Source: Triplophysa rosa (lineage: Eukaryota > Chordata > Actinopteri > Cypriniformes > Nemacheilidae). From it: a stretch of 64,000 bases of DNA. Location of the stretch: NCBI RefSeq assembly GCF_024868665.1, contig NC_079896.1, positions 26,107,803 to 26,171,802 of the forward strand, read 5' to 3'. Under the pieces are notes generated by a model, which was not told the DNA's origin, did not search any database, and was given only the letters and a program-made list of their open reading frames with translations. The position numbers and the translations under genes are program-made. Below are positions 22,770 through 32,010 of the stretch, piece by piece; the stretch's first letter is position 1; each line of letters begins with the position of its first letter.

Positions 22770-23205
22770 CATAGTATTGATTAGTCAAGAATCACAATAT
22801 ATATTTATAGTTAGGCCCAAATGGACCGTTTTATGTTTTTTGTGCTGATGCAATTCAGTGATACCCTTTTACAATATATAAGATTGTTAAATAATCATAT
22901 TAAGTATTATTTTGATGGTATTTCGTGGTAATGTTCTTGTGCTTCACATGTATTTAATGTGTGTGTGTGTGTGTTTTGTTGTGTAGGAGCTGGACGAGGG
23001 CGAGTGCAACGGTCTCTCATTTGTGCGGGTGACACAAGACTACAACGCAGTGAAAGAGGACGAGATCTGTGTGGTGGTTGGTGAGAAAGTGCAGATCCTG
23101 GCGTCCAATCAACAGAACATGTGCCTGGTTTACCGACCCGCAAACAGCCAATCGCCCGCGGCGGAAGGCTGGGTGCCGGGTCACGTGCTATCCTCCACCC
23201 GGTAA
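1..23205 (+). CDS. kalrn: Kalirin-like Rho guanine-nucleotide exchange factor, 3' half (5' end outside window)
   Basis: Kalirin activates Rac/RhoG/RhoA by GDP-GTP exchange and shapes neuronal cytoskeleton and secretory cells. Exons read here: 1-56 (frame from base 3), 176-318, 496-598, 6110-6356, 12679-12956, 15091-15204, 15675-15781, 16085-16151, 16666-16769, 17076-17145, 17250-17336, 17421-17513, 18458-18508, 18597-18674, 18888-19073, 19155-19326, 19418-19548, 22987-23205. All junctions are GT-AG and in phase, giving 767 residues then TAA. Order: end of PH1 (GRTPTSDNK, then REVIQERT), SH3-1, basic serine-rich linker ([12 protein letters not shown]), DH2, PH2, SH3-2. SH3-2 ([16 protein letters not shown]) and PH2 (SYLNMEE, DPCKF) fit kalirin better than TRIO as I remember them. 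Fish have kalrna and kalrnb; I cannot tell which this is. No Ig, FN3 or kinase exons follow, so it resembles the kalirin-9 end. Confidence 0.93.
79..158. repeat. (TG)n and (CT)n microsatellites forming the splice-acceptor tract
   Basis: TG repeats at about 81-109 are followed by CT repeats at about 122-158. The CT run is the polypyrimidine tract of the acceptor that opens the exon at 176. Confidence 0.9.
731..939. repeat. Dispersed GGGGAC-type repeat, family B, copy 1
   Basis: This is nearly identical to 33937-34146 over about 200 bases. It has GTGGGGACC near the left end, an inner TTAGGGATAGGG tract, the shared block CAGTTTGTACAGTATAAAAA, and GTCCCCAC at the right, and is followed at once by a long TG microsatellite. 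Its right half matches family A at 2371 and 10290. Confidence 0.85.
2371..2624. repeat. Dispersed GGGGAC-type repeat, family A, copy 1
   Basis: Left end CTACGGTATGGGGAC, with internal TGTCCCCA and TGGGGACA inverted motifs, the block CAGTTTGTACAGTATAAAAA, and right end ATGGAATGTCCCC. It is flanked on both sides by TG repeats and nearly identical to 10290-10545. A minus-strand open frame crosses it, but this is judged non-coding. Confidence 0.85.
3895..4135. repeat. Decayed copy of a common cyprinid-type inverted-repeat element
   Basis: It contains TTTCATGTCATTC on the left and GAAAGAAAGTCATACAGGTT with ATGACACGAGGGTGAATAAA on the right, the arms of an abundant fish element that I recognise from memory. 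The arms are degenerate and the centre is eroded. The surrounding intron (599-6109) otherwise holds microsatellites, a decayed GGGGAC-type repeat near 5150-5245 and 5880-5930, a short SINE-tail-like piece near 3146-3200, and AGTATACTT-type sequence near 5450-5650; I see no exon in it. Confidence 0.55.
6110..6356 (+). CDS. kalrn: kalrn exon encoding the first SH3 domain
   Basis: This 247-nt exon encodes SGGCEQTVV, then the SH3 core with the [15 protein letters not shown] stretch (RT loop and the WC pair of the binding surface) and the PQEGLVPSS end, followed by a serine-rich tail [12 protein letters not shown]. In kalirin this SH3 binds proline-rich ligands and is thought to influence the neighbouring GEF1 module. 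The acceptor polypyrimidine tract is a CT microsatellite. The donor (AAAG|GTGAGG) carries one base into the exon at 12679, the same phase used by the alternative first exon at 9462. Confidence 0.9.
7303..7740. repeat. Inverted-repeat elements in kalrn intron
   Basis: GATTACACGGCT near 7303 pairs with AGCCGTGTAATG near 7634. Immediately next, GATAATGTACAAGCAGCCG (from 7651) pairs with CGGCTGCCTGTACATTATC (to 7740), making a 90-nt hairpin. I see no other feature in the intron from 6357 to 9282. Confidence 0.6.
9283..9461 (+). promoter_or_regulatory. Putative internal promoter / 5' UTR of the short kalrn isoform
   Basis: This stretch within a long kalrn intron holds two CT microsatellites (about 9283-9307 and 9412-9432), a GC-rich CCCCGCCCC-type patch near 9310-9335, and leads directly into the alternative first exon at 9462. 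No TATA box is evident. Promoter status is inferred only from its position and composition. Confidence 0.4.
9462..9543 (+). CDS. kalrn: Alternative first coding exon of kalrn (Duet / GEF2-only type)
   Basis: An ATG at 9462 opens 27 codons plus one base, ending at CAG|GTGCGT. The donor phase (one base carried over) is exactly what the acceptor at 12679 needs, so the peptide continues in frame into the linker, DH2, PH2 and SH3-2 exons, giving a predicted 612-residue protein without spectrin repeats or GEF1. The peptide contains [12 protein letters not shown], close in pattern to the LGWLFAKCCCC stretch that I remember from the human Duet start. The cysteine cluster could be a palmitoylation site (inference). 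The segment just upstream (9283-9460) is GC-richer than the intron around it and holds two CT tracts, as in a promoter region. An upstream ATG at 9342 leads only to a short closed frame. Confidence 0.72.
10290..10545. repeat. Dispersed GGGGAC-type repeat, family A, copy 2
   Basis: Second near-identical copy of 2371-2624, again between TG microsatellites. I see only a handful of base differences between the copies (for example GTGGGGAC against GTGAGGAC). It lies in the kalrn intron between the alternative first exon and the exon at 12679. Confidence 0.85.
12046..12136. repeat. Near-perfect hairpin (MITE-like)
   Basis: Arms 12046-12083 and 12099-12136, 38 nt each with a 15-nt loop, differ at only a few positions. 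The motif AGTTCACTTCGAAATTTGCC is mirrored by its complement on the right. Confidence 0.75.
13631..14153. repeat. Non-autonomous element with terminal inverted repeats
   Basis: The left end TTTTAAAGGGGTGATATGAC is mirrored at the right by CATATGACCCCTTTAAAA. The body contains a tandem GTATGGGGGTGTGGTTACAC pair (about 13947-13986). It holds no coding frame. It lies in the kalrn intron 12957-15090, where the rest looks like AT-rich filler. Confidence 0.7.
15675..18674 (+). CDS. kalrn: kalrn exon cluster encoding the second Dbl-homology (DH2) domain
   Basis: Eight small exons (15675-15781, 16085-16151, 16666-16769, 17076-17145, 17250-17336, 17421-17513, 18458-18508, 18597-18674) encode the RhoGEF catalytic helical bundle. 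Visible markers are [12 protein letters not shown] (conserved region 1, with the catalytic Glu), [23 protein letters not shown], and [22 protein letters not shown] (conserved region 3), ending [13 protein letters not shown]. In kalirin and TRIO this second GEF acts mainly on RhoA. The intron before 18458 is about 940 nt and very AT-rich (17640-18440), with repeated AATAAT/TTTAAAATAATT-like stretches. Confidence 0.92.
18888..19326 (+). CDS. kalrn: kalrn exons encoding the second PH domain, with a tiny in-frame intron
   Basis: Exons 18888-19073 and 19155-19326 encode [58 protein letters not shown] and the C-terminal helix [12 protein letters not shown], a standard PH domain packed after DH2. 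The intron between them (19074-19154) is 81 nt, a multiple of three with no stop codon, so its retention would insert 27 residues into the domain. The frame is open from 18846 to the stop at 19379. Confidence 0.9.
19660..21066. mobile_element. PIF/Harbinger-type DNA transposon remnant
   Basis: The right end carries two copies of AAGAAGGTTTCGGGAAAC (about 20982 and 21043), the terminal motif typical of fish Harbinger elements. A diverged mirror (AAACCTTCTTAAGAG) stands at the left near 19663. The interior holds a broken HARBI1-like transposase on the minus strand. It lies wholly in the last kalrn intron. Confidence 0.65.
20080..20691 (-). pseudogene. HARBI1-like Harbinger transposase, frameshifted fragment
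   Basis: Pieces of the transposase lie in different frames: a LPREQILQL / [11 protein letters not shown] block, then RGEFSG-like sequence, then [19 protein letters not shown], which is the segment around the first catalytic Asp of the HARBI1 family. Frameshifts near 20400 and 20270, and loss of the rest of the DDE domain, make it non-functional. The call rests on these family motifs as I remember them. Confidence 0.7.
21080..22231. repeat. About 1.15-kb element with long imperfect inverted arms
   Basis: The left arm (about 21080-21380) and right arm (about 21930-22231) are complementary with mismatches. For example, GTATTGAACTAGTAAACTAT on the left is mirrored by ATAGTTTACTAGTTCAATAC on the right, and both arms are dense in AGTATACTT words. 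The centre (21390-21920) is dissimilar, GC-richer and not obviously repetitive. I see no intact transposase. Confidence 0.65.
22987..23205 (+). CDS. kalrn: kalrn terminal exon encoding the second SH3 domain and stop
   Basis: The acceptor TTGTGTAG is followed by ELDEGECNG and the SH3 core [38 protein letters not shown], ending SSTR-TAA. The stop overlaps a donor-like CG|GTAAAA. I chose the stop because no Ig, FN3 or kinase exon is readable in the following 6 kb on this strand. A C-terminal splice form continuing elsewhere cannot be excluded. Confidence 0.88.
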   Translation, partial: ELDEGECNGLSFVRVTQDYNAVKEDEICVVVGEKVQILASNQQNMCLVYRPANSQSPAAEGWVPGHVLSSTR

Positions 23206-24240
23206 AACCTTGATATAGAACCACTACAGCCAAAACTCAATCACATTCATCCTCCAGTAAACCAGCCTACTCTGTCAGACAATGCCAATCAACCTCCAAC
23301 AACAGGAAGTCCCGCCTACTTCTGTCCATTGCCGTACAGTTAAAGACTGAAGATGCACGCTGGGCAAAACAGTGCGCTTCCCATACTCAATATGGGTGAA
23401 AAAATATACAGTATATTAAAAAAACAGAAAAAAGAGGAAGTTGAAGAAGATCTATTATATTGTTAATAATTTAAAAAACGATTGTGTTGTAAAGAGAGGA
23501 AACTGAGGTGAATTTGTCAGTGAATTCTGTGTGGATGTGTATGGATGTTAATGTCATCATTCCTCGTCATCTCGCTTCATTACACGCAAACAGACTGTTT
23601 CCAAATCATTGTCTTTCACTCTATGCCAAGTCATTTGCACACTGTGTATATTTGATTATTATTGTATATTGTTCTTTTTGGAACATTTTTGTTTTTTTAC
23701 AGCTGTTAGACGTGGCACATTTATGATTTCCTTCGGTTCTGTCGAACGGTTCAGTGTTTTGTATAAAGTATTCTGCACTTTTCAGACAAATAGTATCGCA
23801 GTGACGGCAGGTTGTGCAATATCACACTAGCCACAATGCTCATACTTGTACCTGTAACTAAAGATTTAAATGTATTATTCTGTATCATTTTAAAGTTGTA
23901 CATAATATTTTTGACATTGCCATGATAGAAACACAGCAGAGGAAAACGGTCCCTGTCGAAAACAAACAAACCGAAACAAGACTCTGGTAGTGTGCACTGC
24001 CTCTCTGATTTTTACATTTGACATCATCAGATTTAGTATGTAATAAGTTCTCATCTGAATCATGTCAGGTCAGATGTTTACTCAGATTAGTCGGTAAAAA
24101 ATGGATGTTGTTGATTTCCGAAGCGTACTCTCTGCAGTCAGCGTTCTGTAAATAAACCTAAAAGACAATTCTAACAGGTATTTCACTTGTTAATCCCTGG
24201 AATGTTGTTCATAATAAAGCTGACAATTTTTCATCTTGGA
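23206..24240 (+). other. kalrn: kalrn 3' UTR and poly(A) signal
   Basis: About 1 kb of unique, AT-leaning sequence follows the stop. AATAAA occurs at 24213-24218, and a weaker one near 24152. No repeat is evident within it, which suits a transcribed UTR. The exact cleavage site is not visible from sequence. Confidence 0.65.
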
Positions 24241-25078
24241 CACAACGTGTTCTGTATTGTTTTTTTTACACACCAGTGGTCAGATCCAGAGAAGCAATTG
24301 TATTTCATAAATATATACATATTCTATAACATTGGTAGTCAATTTACATTTTTATGAAAGGCATTCCTTACAAGTTAGTTTAGTTTTACTCTATAAAGAA
24401 TATTCATAACCAGTGTAGTCAATATTTAGCTACCATAATTTGTAAGAGAGCTATTTTGAGGTCACATTATATATATATTATATACCCGTCCGACCATCAG
24501 ATTGACATGATAGGATTAAGCTAGTTCCTGAAAATCTTTCTAATTCTTTGATGAGTTATATACCGTATATTTTTGTGATCAGACAACATGATGAAGTCTA
24601 TTAGATACAATGTCTTTCTCGCTCGTCTCATGGTTGTTTGACCTGCAGTACACACAGAAGCCGCGAGGGGGCAGGATTGCTCATTCTGTCACATCCCACA
24701 AATTAGTTAACTACATTGTTGCCGTTTACAAGAATGTTAAGATTGCCAGGAAAACCACAGTAGCAGTTTTCTTTTATTTCTTGAAAAATGTGTCAAATTC
24801 CTCACCAGGTCATCACAAAATGTAAACTTAATGCAAATGTAATAGTGCATGTGGTTCATTGGAAATGCAGGTCAAAATAAGGATAAAGATGGAAATAACT
24901 GGTTTGTAATTAAGGGCTACATTTACATTTATACATTTGGAAAAGCGACTTACATTGCATGATACTATACGTTTGTATTTGAGTAAGGCTAAAGTTTCAA
25001 TGTATTTGTTTTCGTAATGTTTTTTGTCAGTTTGTCCAAATTAACTTCAAACAGCTCCTGATAAAAACAGTACAAACT

Positions 25079-25308
25079 ATAGCTGGTTTAAGCTGAGAAC
25101 CATCCGGTTGCATAAAGCACCTTAAGTGTAATTTTGCCTTAAGCGTGTCCTTAAGTATACCTTAAGTTTTACTAAAGTTATTCTCCTATTGTCTTCGGTA
25201 AAGGGAAATCACCTCTAAAGTGTCATACTTAAGGTGTAAAAACTTAAGTTGCTTTATGCAACCTGGCCCCGCTCATGACCAGCTCAAACCAGCTACCATG
25301 CTTCAAAA
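25079..25308. repeat. MITE inserted inside another inverted-repeat element
   Basis: The inner element at 25104-25266 has ends GGTTGCATAAAGCACCTTAA and TTAAGTTGCTTTATGCAACC. It splits an outer pair: AGCTGGTTTAAGCTG on the left and CAGCTCAAACCAGCT on the right. Confidence 0.7.
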
Positions 25309-25633
25309 CATACCTAACTACAGTAGCATAATGCTGTTTTTTTTCAACAGGGAGAGAAAGCACATGGCAGTAAACATTACAAAAGTTGCAATAGTCTAGC
25401 CAACAAAAACATGATTAATGATAATCATTAATAAATTCATTTTTTCTCATATCATGAATGGCTATGGCCTAACCACTACAGTCCATACTTTAAACCTGGT
25501 TAGCTCAGAGAGAAAACCCTTAAAGACAGGAGAATGGACTGATTTAAAACTGCAGTTAAAGAAACATATGAAAACAAACGTAATCAGTATAGAACTTCGG
25601 AGAATGTGGCCAGAGGCTCAACAGATTTGTTCA

Positions 25634-26152
25634 AATACGCCCTTTTCACAATGACGTCACTTAACTTCCGCCTTTTTGCAAAGCAGTGTATCATAACATC
25701 CGTCTTGCAACAAACAAGAAGAAGAACTTCCGTTTTGCCGTCGTGCTGGAATTTAACAACAGTGAGAAAAAAAACTGACAGAACACGTATTCAAGTACTT
25801 ATCCTAGCACCTTCGCTAACACGAAAAGAAAACAAAACACTTACCTTCATAATCAAACAGGTACTGTTCAACGAAGAATTTGTATCCTTTCTCTAGCTTT
25901 GATCTTGTCGTTAGCGAAAATTTGTCTGCAAGACGTTGTACATCATCTAGCCGTATTTGTGGCAGATGTGCAAGCCACTTGGTAAACTCCATTCTGAGGC
26001 GCTAGCGGAAGTAACTTCTTCTTCTTGAGTTTTACTGGCGGTTGGCAAACCAGCTTATAGGTGCATTATGAACTGGAGTGCTAGCGGAAGTAACGTTACA
26101 CTGCTTCGCGGCAGAATGGAAGATGCGTGACGTCATGTGAAAAGGGCGCATT
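25634..26152. repeat. TIR element carrying TGACGTCA at both ends
   Basis: GCCCTTTTCACAATGACGTC at the left is mirrored by GACGTCATGTGAAAAGGGC at the right. The centre includes a TGGCGGTTGGCAAACCAGCTT block that I recognise as a widespread fish repeat piece. No transposase frame is seen. Confidence 0.65.
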
Positions 26153-26950
26153 GGGCAATTCTCACGGAAAAACACGCCCACGGCAAGGCGAAAGAAATAG
26201 CCAGCCTACGCGCCAACCAAGGAGCGATAGGAAGATTGGCTGCACTGCGTCAAGATTGGCTGCGCTGTGGTCCTGCAGCTGCAGATCGTTACTCTTGCGA
26301 CACTGAGAGTTGTGTGTTTGTTTAGTACTCTGCTGGATGGTTAATGCAGAGTCAACATTCTTCCGTTTGCCTGTGGCAATGTTACAATAAATTTGAATCT
26401 TAGAGTATGTTCTAAATCTATCCGGCCACTTATGAACTGGAGTGCCACCGCGGAAGAATACTGTATGATACATCTGCTTCTGCGGCAGAGACGAAGATGC
26501 TGTTACGTCGGATGTCGAAAAGCGTTATCAAGGAGGACGAATATCATCATTCTAGGACAATAAATCGAGCTGTAAGTTACCATAATGTTAATACATTTAG
26601 TAATGATCTTTTCATATAGGCCTGCAGTATGTCATAAGCATCTTGTTTGCTCTTTTGCTATTTTGTAAAAGTAGTGGCTGCATTTTTGTTGATTGTCGTC
26701 AGCCCTAATTTTGTTTCATGTAATGGCACTGAAACATTTTATATTTGTGTGCCTGTTTTTTAGAAACCACTTCCAAGCACCAAACGTGTGTATTCATTAA
26801 ACTTGTACCATACATTAGTTAATTTTATTCATATACTGCAATGAAAACATCTGACCAATTAAATATATAGCAACATTCAAATAAAACTAAACACGTTTAT
26901 TTTCTTTTAAAAACAACCTATCTTAACTATAGCTGTTGTTACTACACTTG

Positions 26951-28335
26951 CTATTGGTAAACAGATGTCATTGGTTGACTCCCCGTGCTGCTTTGAGCAC
27001 GATTGGGTAAACTTACTGTCATTCAGGAAACTAGCCAATTAGAGCTGTTCGCGCCCTTCACTGGTTCATTTTGAACATACGCGAGGAATTGATGTCTGTC
27101 AGTTAGTTTCAGTAGTATTGATGCTCCAGTTATATGTAAACAGCGCTGGAGACACGAAGTCGTGTGGAAGTTGCAGGCTGCTGGAGAATAATCACACGCA
27201 TTAACAGCTTTACCAGCAGAAGGTAAAAACTTGTTTTTGTATTTTCGTCTAGTGTGATGCTAATCGCGATTAGCGATATTAGCACTAACTTCAATGCTAT
27301 AACATTCTACATAATATTGAGCTTAAGTAAACTTCCTCTTCTCACACGTGTTTTTCTTTAAGTACACAGAAATATATGATAAGATTTGCCTGGGCAGTAC
27401 ACACACCTGGTAAGTATGTGTAACGTTAGATTTCTTTCTGACTTTCTTTTGCATTCCATTTTCAACACTAATTTCAACAATAACTGTTAATGATAAAACA
27501 TTTGCTCTCATTTTTTAGATGAAGGGAAGGAAAGCTGCCCAGGCACCCAAACTCCATCAGTAGTAAGTGTTTAAACTTTCGACCTGAGTATTTGTGTTAT
27601 GTTGTTATTAACAATTGTGTAATATTATGTATCCTTAATACTGTTATAATGTAACTCTGTAACCGTTTGGGTTACGTATTTCGTGGGTTAAAACAACAAA
27701 ATAAGTGACTTTTTATTTTCTAACTCTTACAATAACAATCACGTACAGTTAAACATTTACATCATGAAAGAAAAATTGTCCATTCCTTTAACTGGTGACT
27801 GTTTTGCTGATTTAATGATGGAAGTTATAAGACTTGCATTTAAGTTAGCATTGCAACTTGTAACTTGTTTTCTAACAGTATACTCTGTATTCACATTGCC
27901 ATAATGTATAATGATGGCAGATTTAGTCCTTTATCTAACGTTACTACATTGCATATTTGCCACAGACTCATTTACTTTTTTGTGGTATGTTTTTACTTAT
28001 GGTATGATTTACTTATTCTGACAGTTTGATGTTTGTCCAAATATACTATCAAAACTTCCTCCAATATCTACTTGTGACCCTGTGTGACTCCACTTGAAAC
28101 TGTTTTGTATTTCTCCAGGATTAAAAGTTTGTTTTATAAGAATTTGATGCATGTATTGTATGGGGATGTGCTTATTATTTACTTTATTATATTCAACCAT
28201 TTGTTTAAAGCGTATATTGTAATTCTGTACTGTAAAGTTAATCATTGTGTATTTCGAGTGTACTTTTACAAATTATGGTGATTGTGTTCATATGATTAAT
28301 ATGTTTACCTAAATAAAATGTTATTCTACAATGCT
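26951..28335 (+). ncRNA. Candidate small spliced transcript (lncRNA or micropeptide gene)
   Basis: A chain of canonical splice signals on the plus strand suggests four exons: first exon ending at 27222 (CAGAAG|GTAAAA), 27363-27409 (TTTCTTTAAG before, CTG|GTAAGT after), 27519-27562 (TTTTTTAG before, CAGTA|GTAAGT after), and 28025 to about 28335 with AATAAA at 28312. An ATG at 27519 gives MKGRKAAQAPKLHQ and continues across the junction at 28025 to a 38-residue peptide. I recognise no family, and random splice-like motifs could produce this pattern. Confidence 0.3.
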
Positions 28336-28359
28336 AAACATGTGTTTTTCATTTTATTG

Positions 28360-29960
28360 ACAGTATCTGACTAGTAATTCATGGCCAATATCTGTAAAGT
28401 TACAGAACATTAAGTGCATTTACTGTATTAAAAGTATTTGACTGAAAAAATTCAGGAAAGAAACTGCAAAATAACCGTGTTTTTCTGCAGAACATTAGTA
28501 CTTTCACATAGTTTGAGGTTTATCATTATAATTCAGAAAAAAAGCATAAAATAACAGTATTTTTCTGTAAAACCTTATGTGCAGTCACTTTATTGAAGGT
28601 GTTTGATCGTAATAATTAAGGAAAAGTCTGAAATAACTGTTTCCCTGTAAAACATTTAAAGAAAAATTACGTAAATGTAATGTTTTTCCCCATTATTTGA
28701 TTTACGGAGTTTCATCTTAATTTTATGGTTTTTGTTTGGCAGCCACTGCTGCCAGTGATTTGACTGTTTTTTTACGATATTTTTTTTTACACTGTACCAT
28801 GCTGCTGAGCTACCAACCTCAAGAGTCGTGCAGTTTTGTAATTTTGACTGTGTATTGTTTAAATGTACTGTAGCCTAACTAAACAGTTTGCTAAAAAAAA
28901 ATATGTAAAAATATGCATATACACTAATAAAAAAACTAAGATCTGACTTAAAAATACGGAAGAAAAACATTAAATTCTTTGTATAGAAATAAACCTTTAT
29001 ATAATGAGCAACAAATTTAATTACAGAAAATTATCATAATTTTACATAAATTTGTATGTTATTTAAGAAAGCAGTAAAAATACTGTATAAATATTACAGT
29101 ATTTTTTTGTCTACAAAAACAAGAAAAACATGTAATTTGTCATTATTGTCTTAACACGTAAAATAATATGTGGGTTATTACTTAACAAATAATTGTCCGT
29201 AATTTTAATAAAATTTGCATAAAATTAAAAAAAAAGAAAAAATTACAGTAAAATATTAAGGTTTTTTCCTGTTAAAATACAATCTTTTTTTACAGTGTAC
29301 ACTACACATATAATTACAAACCATTAAAACCAACACAAAATAACTTTGTGTGTTTTGAGTCATATACCCCGTAGGATTTAATGGTGTCATCAACAGAACC
29401 CAACACATTACCAGTAGAGACACACAGAGACCATTACAGCTTCCATTAAAACCAATACAATTCCTCTGATCCTTCAGGTTTTTTTCAGCATTCATTTTTT
29501 TAAGAGTGATATGGTTTAGTTGCACAATATTTTTCAACATCCACATGTCTTTACCACCTGCCACATCAACGCTTGAGCAACAGAGAACAGCAATACTGAA
29601 ACACCAAAACATCTACAGTATATAAGAGTGTTTACTCTATTAAATATAATAATTAGTAAAAGGCGAAATGAATATGATCTTTAAAGAACTCAGAAAAAGT
29701 AGAGAGCAATACACTTATTTCTGCTTCAACAGACTGCAGTAAAGAGCAGGTTTTGTCAATCTGTCTGTTGCACGTCTGCAGAGACATCAGCACAGAAACA
29801 GAAAACCGTCTGTCTCTCGTCTGCAATAATGACTTTGCATTGAAGGCACATGCAGCGTGGCATTAACATTTATTTCTTTTGCTTATAAAAAACACCTTAA
29901 TAATAAAAATGCACTGCAGACTCCAAACACCTCGGCTGAAAATATCTGTTGAAATATTTC
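28360..29960. other. AT-rich repeat tract upstream of the P450 3' end, no gene seen
   Basis: From 28360 to about 29300 the sequence repeats words such as ACAGTATTTTTCTGTAAAAC and TTTACAGTGTA in both orientations, like a decayed non-autonomous DNA element. From 29300 to 29960 it is plain AT-rich sequence with possible poly(A) signals for the minus-strand P450. Confidence 0.5.
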
Positions 29961-30061
29961 ATCTTGATTTATTATATTTTGATTGCTGACCCGCGTCCAC
30001 TTTCTGTCTGTGTTCTATTGACAGGCTCTGTTGCACGAAAACAGGTTTGGAATTAAATGAA
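29865..30061 (-). other. Probable 3' UTR of the CYP27A-like gene
   Basis: On the minus strand AATAAA motifs lie at 29968-29973 and 29869-29874, the first about 90 nt after the stop. Either could end the transcript. Confidence 0.5.
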
Positions 30062-31119
30062 TTAAGCCCGGGGCAGAAAGCGCAGGTTAATGGGTTCAGA
30101 TGGAATGAGCAGGGTTCGAGTCTTGGGCTGTATCGTCGGGGCCCCGTCCTCTGATCTGACCTCATAATGTTGCATCAGCTGTGGGGTCAAGGGTTAAATT
30201 CTTATGAGAGAAATAACAGCAAAGTCTGAGGTCACCGACGTTTAAACATCAACATCCAATGAGACATGAAAACAAAAACTAGAAATGATTGATATCTCTT
30301 TATTCTCTCAGTTGCTTCTCCTAGATATTTATAAGAATAAATGGATACCAAATGAAGACTTTAGGGTTATTATCATTAAAGGTTAATTGAAGCAAATAAA
30401 TTATAAGCCTGAATATTATTCTTTTTTAAATTAAGAAAATTAGAAATGTTGTCTTTGCCATTAATGGAAATTTAAGCAGTAAAACTATTAACCATAAATA
30501 AAGAAAATACTAAAATAAAAATGAAACTTAAATATAAAAAATAAAACCTAAATAGCAATATTAAGAAATAATGTTCAAATATAAAAATAAATAAATAATA
30601 AAAATAAAACTTTTAAATAAAATAATACCATTTTAAATGGTAAAACGCGATTAATTAAAATAATAACAATAATAATAAGAAGAGTGAGAATAAGAATAAT
30701 ACAATTTTAAATGATAAAACGCGATTAATTAAAATAATAACAATAAGAAGAGTAAGAATAAATGACCAATGCACATAACAAAATTGCTTAAAATTAAATA
30801 GACCCTGATTCAAATATTAATAAAAAAATCCATGTGCTAACGGAAACATAAACAAGAGAGATAGAAGCAGTAAAACTGAATGTACAGATAACGTGTCATA
30901 CTCACTCTACACAGAGCAAAGTACATCTCCAGCTCGGCCACTCTCTTCCCCACACAGGCCCGCACGCCCACCCCGAACGGCACTGAACTGTACGGGTGAT
31001 GATGAGAGCGAGACGCGCTGTCTCTCAGCCACCGCTCTGGAATGAAACGCTCAGCATCCGGAAACTCATTTTCATCGTGACTGACGGCGTAGTGACACAG
31101 ATGAAACTGTGTCTGTTAT

Positions 31120-31150
<31 letters not shown>

Positions 31151-31965
31151 AGATGGAGAGAGAGACCACATGGACGGTTATTGAATATGAGACATTTGGA
31201 GAAATGTTTCATGATCTGTGTTTTTGTGTGGATACCTTCTTAGGGAACCAATAATCATTCACGATGACTTCTGTATCCACAGTCAGGCGTCCGTTACCGG
31301 GGACAACAGGATACATTCTGTTATTAAGAGGGCCCTTTTACATCAGTAATCATATACATGCACTTTATATCACAATGAATCTGATCACATCGTAAACTGT
31401 CGTATGTCAACTGCAGATCTGGAACATATTGCACAAGTCATATAGAATTGTGTGGTACATTTATGATGCTGTCTCATTTCTCGTGCATTTCAATGGAAAA
31501 AATCATCAAATAGCTCCGTTTATAAAATCATCATTTATGTTCCACGACAGCAGCAGCCATGCATGTTTTTGTATAAATAAATGATTTCAGGTTACGTTCC
31601 TCTACCTGAGAGTTTCTTTGATGACGGCTTTCATGTAGGGCATTCTGCTCAGGTCATCCGTGGTGGGCAGCTCGCCCTTCGGACACACAGAAATGACCTC
31701 ATCGTACAGCCGCTTCTGTATCTCTGCATCTCGAGCCAGGTGGTACAGAGTCCACGAGAGTGTGTTGGAGGTCTGATGAGCACAGAAGAACAAAGAGACT
31801 GTAAAGCATCTTATCGAAGAATGTATATAAAGGTCTTGATGGATGACGGGTGAGTATAGGTGGAGAGGAGGTGTGTACGCTCTCTTCATATCAGCGCAGG
31901 GATCATAAACACACAGAAACAGGTCAAGACAACAGCAAGGAATGCTGCGCAGCAGGTTATTGGTG

Positions 31966-32010
<45 letters not shown>

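Larger units (their letters stand above)
24241..26950. other. Intergenic region after kalrn: repeats, no gene seen
   Basis: Convergent spacer between kalrn and the P450 gene. It holds a short SINE-tail-like piece near 24910-24960, a nested inverted-repeat pair at 25079-25308, a TIR element at 25634-26152, and a decayed relative of that element's right half near 26420-26530. I see no coding exon with family similarity. Confidence 0.6.
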
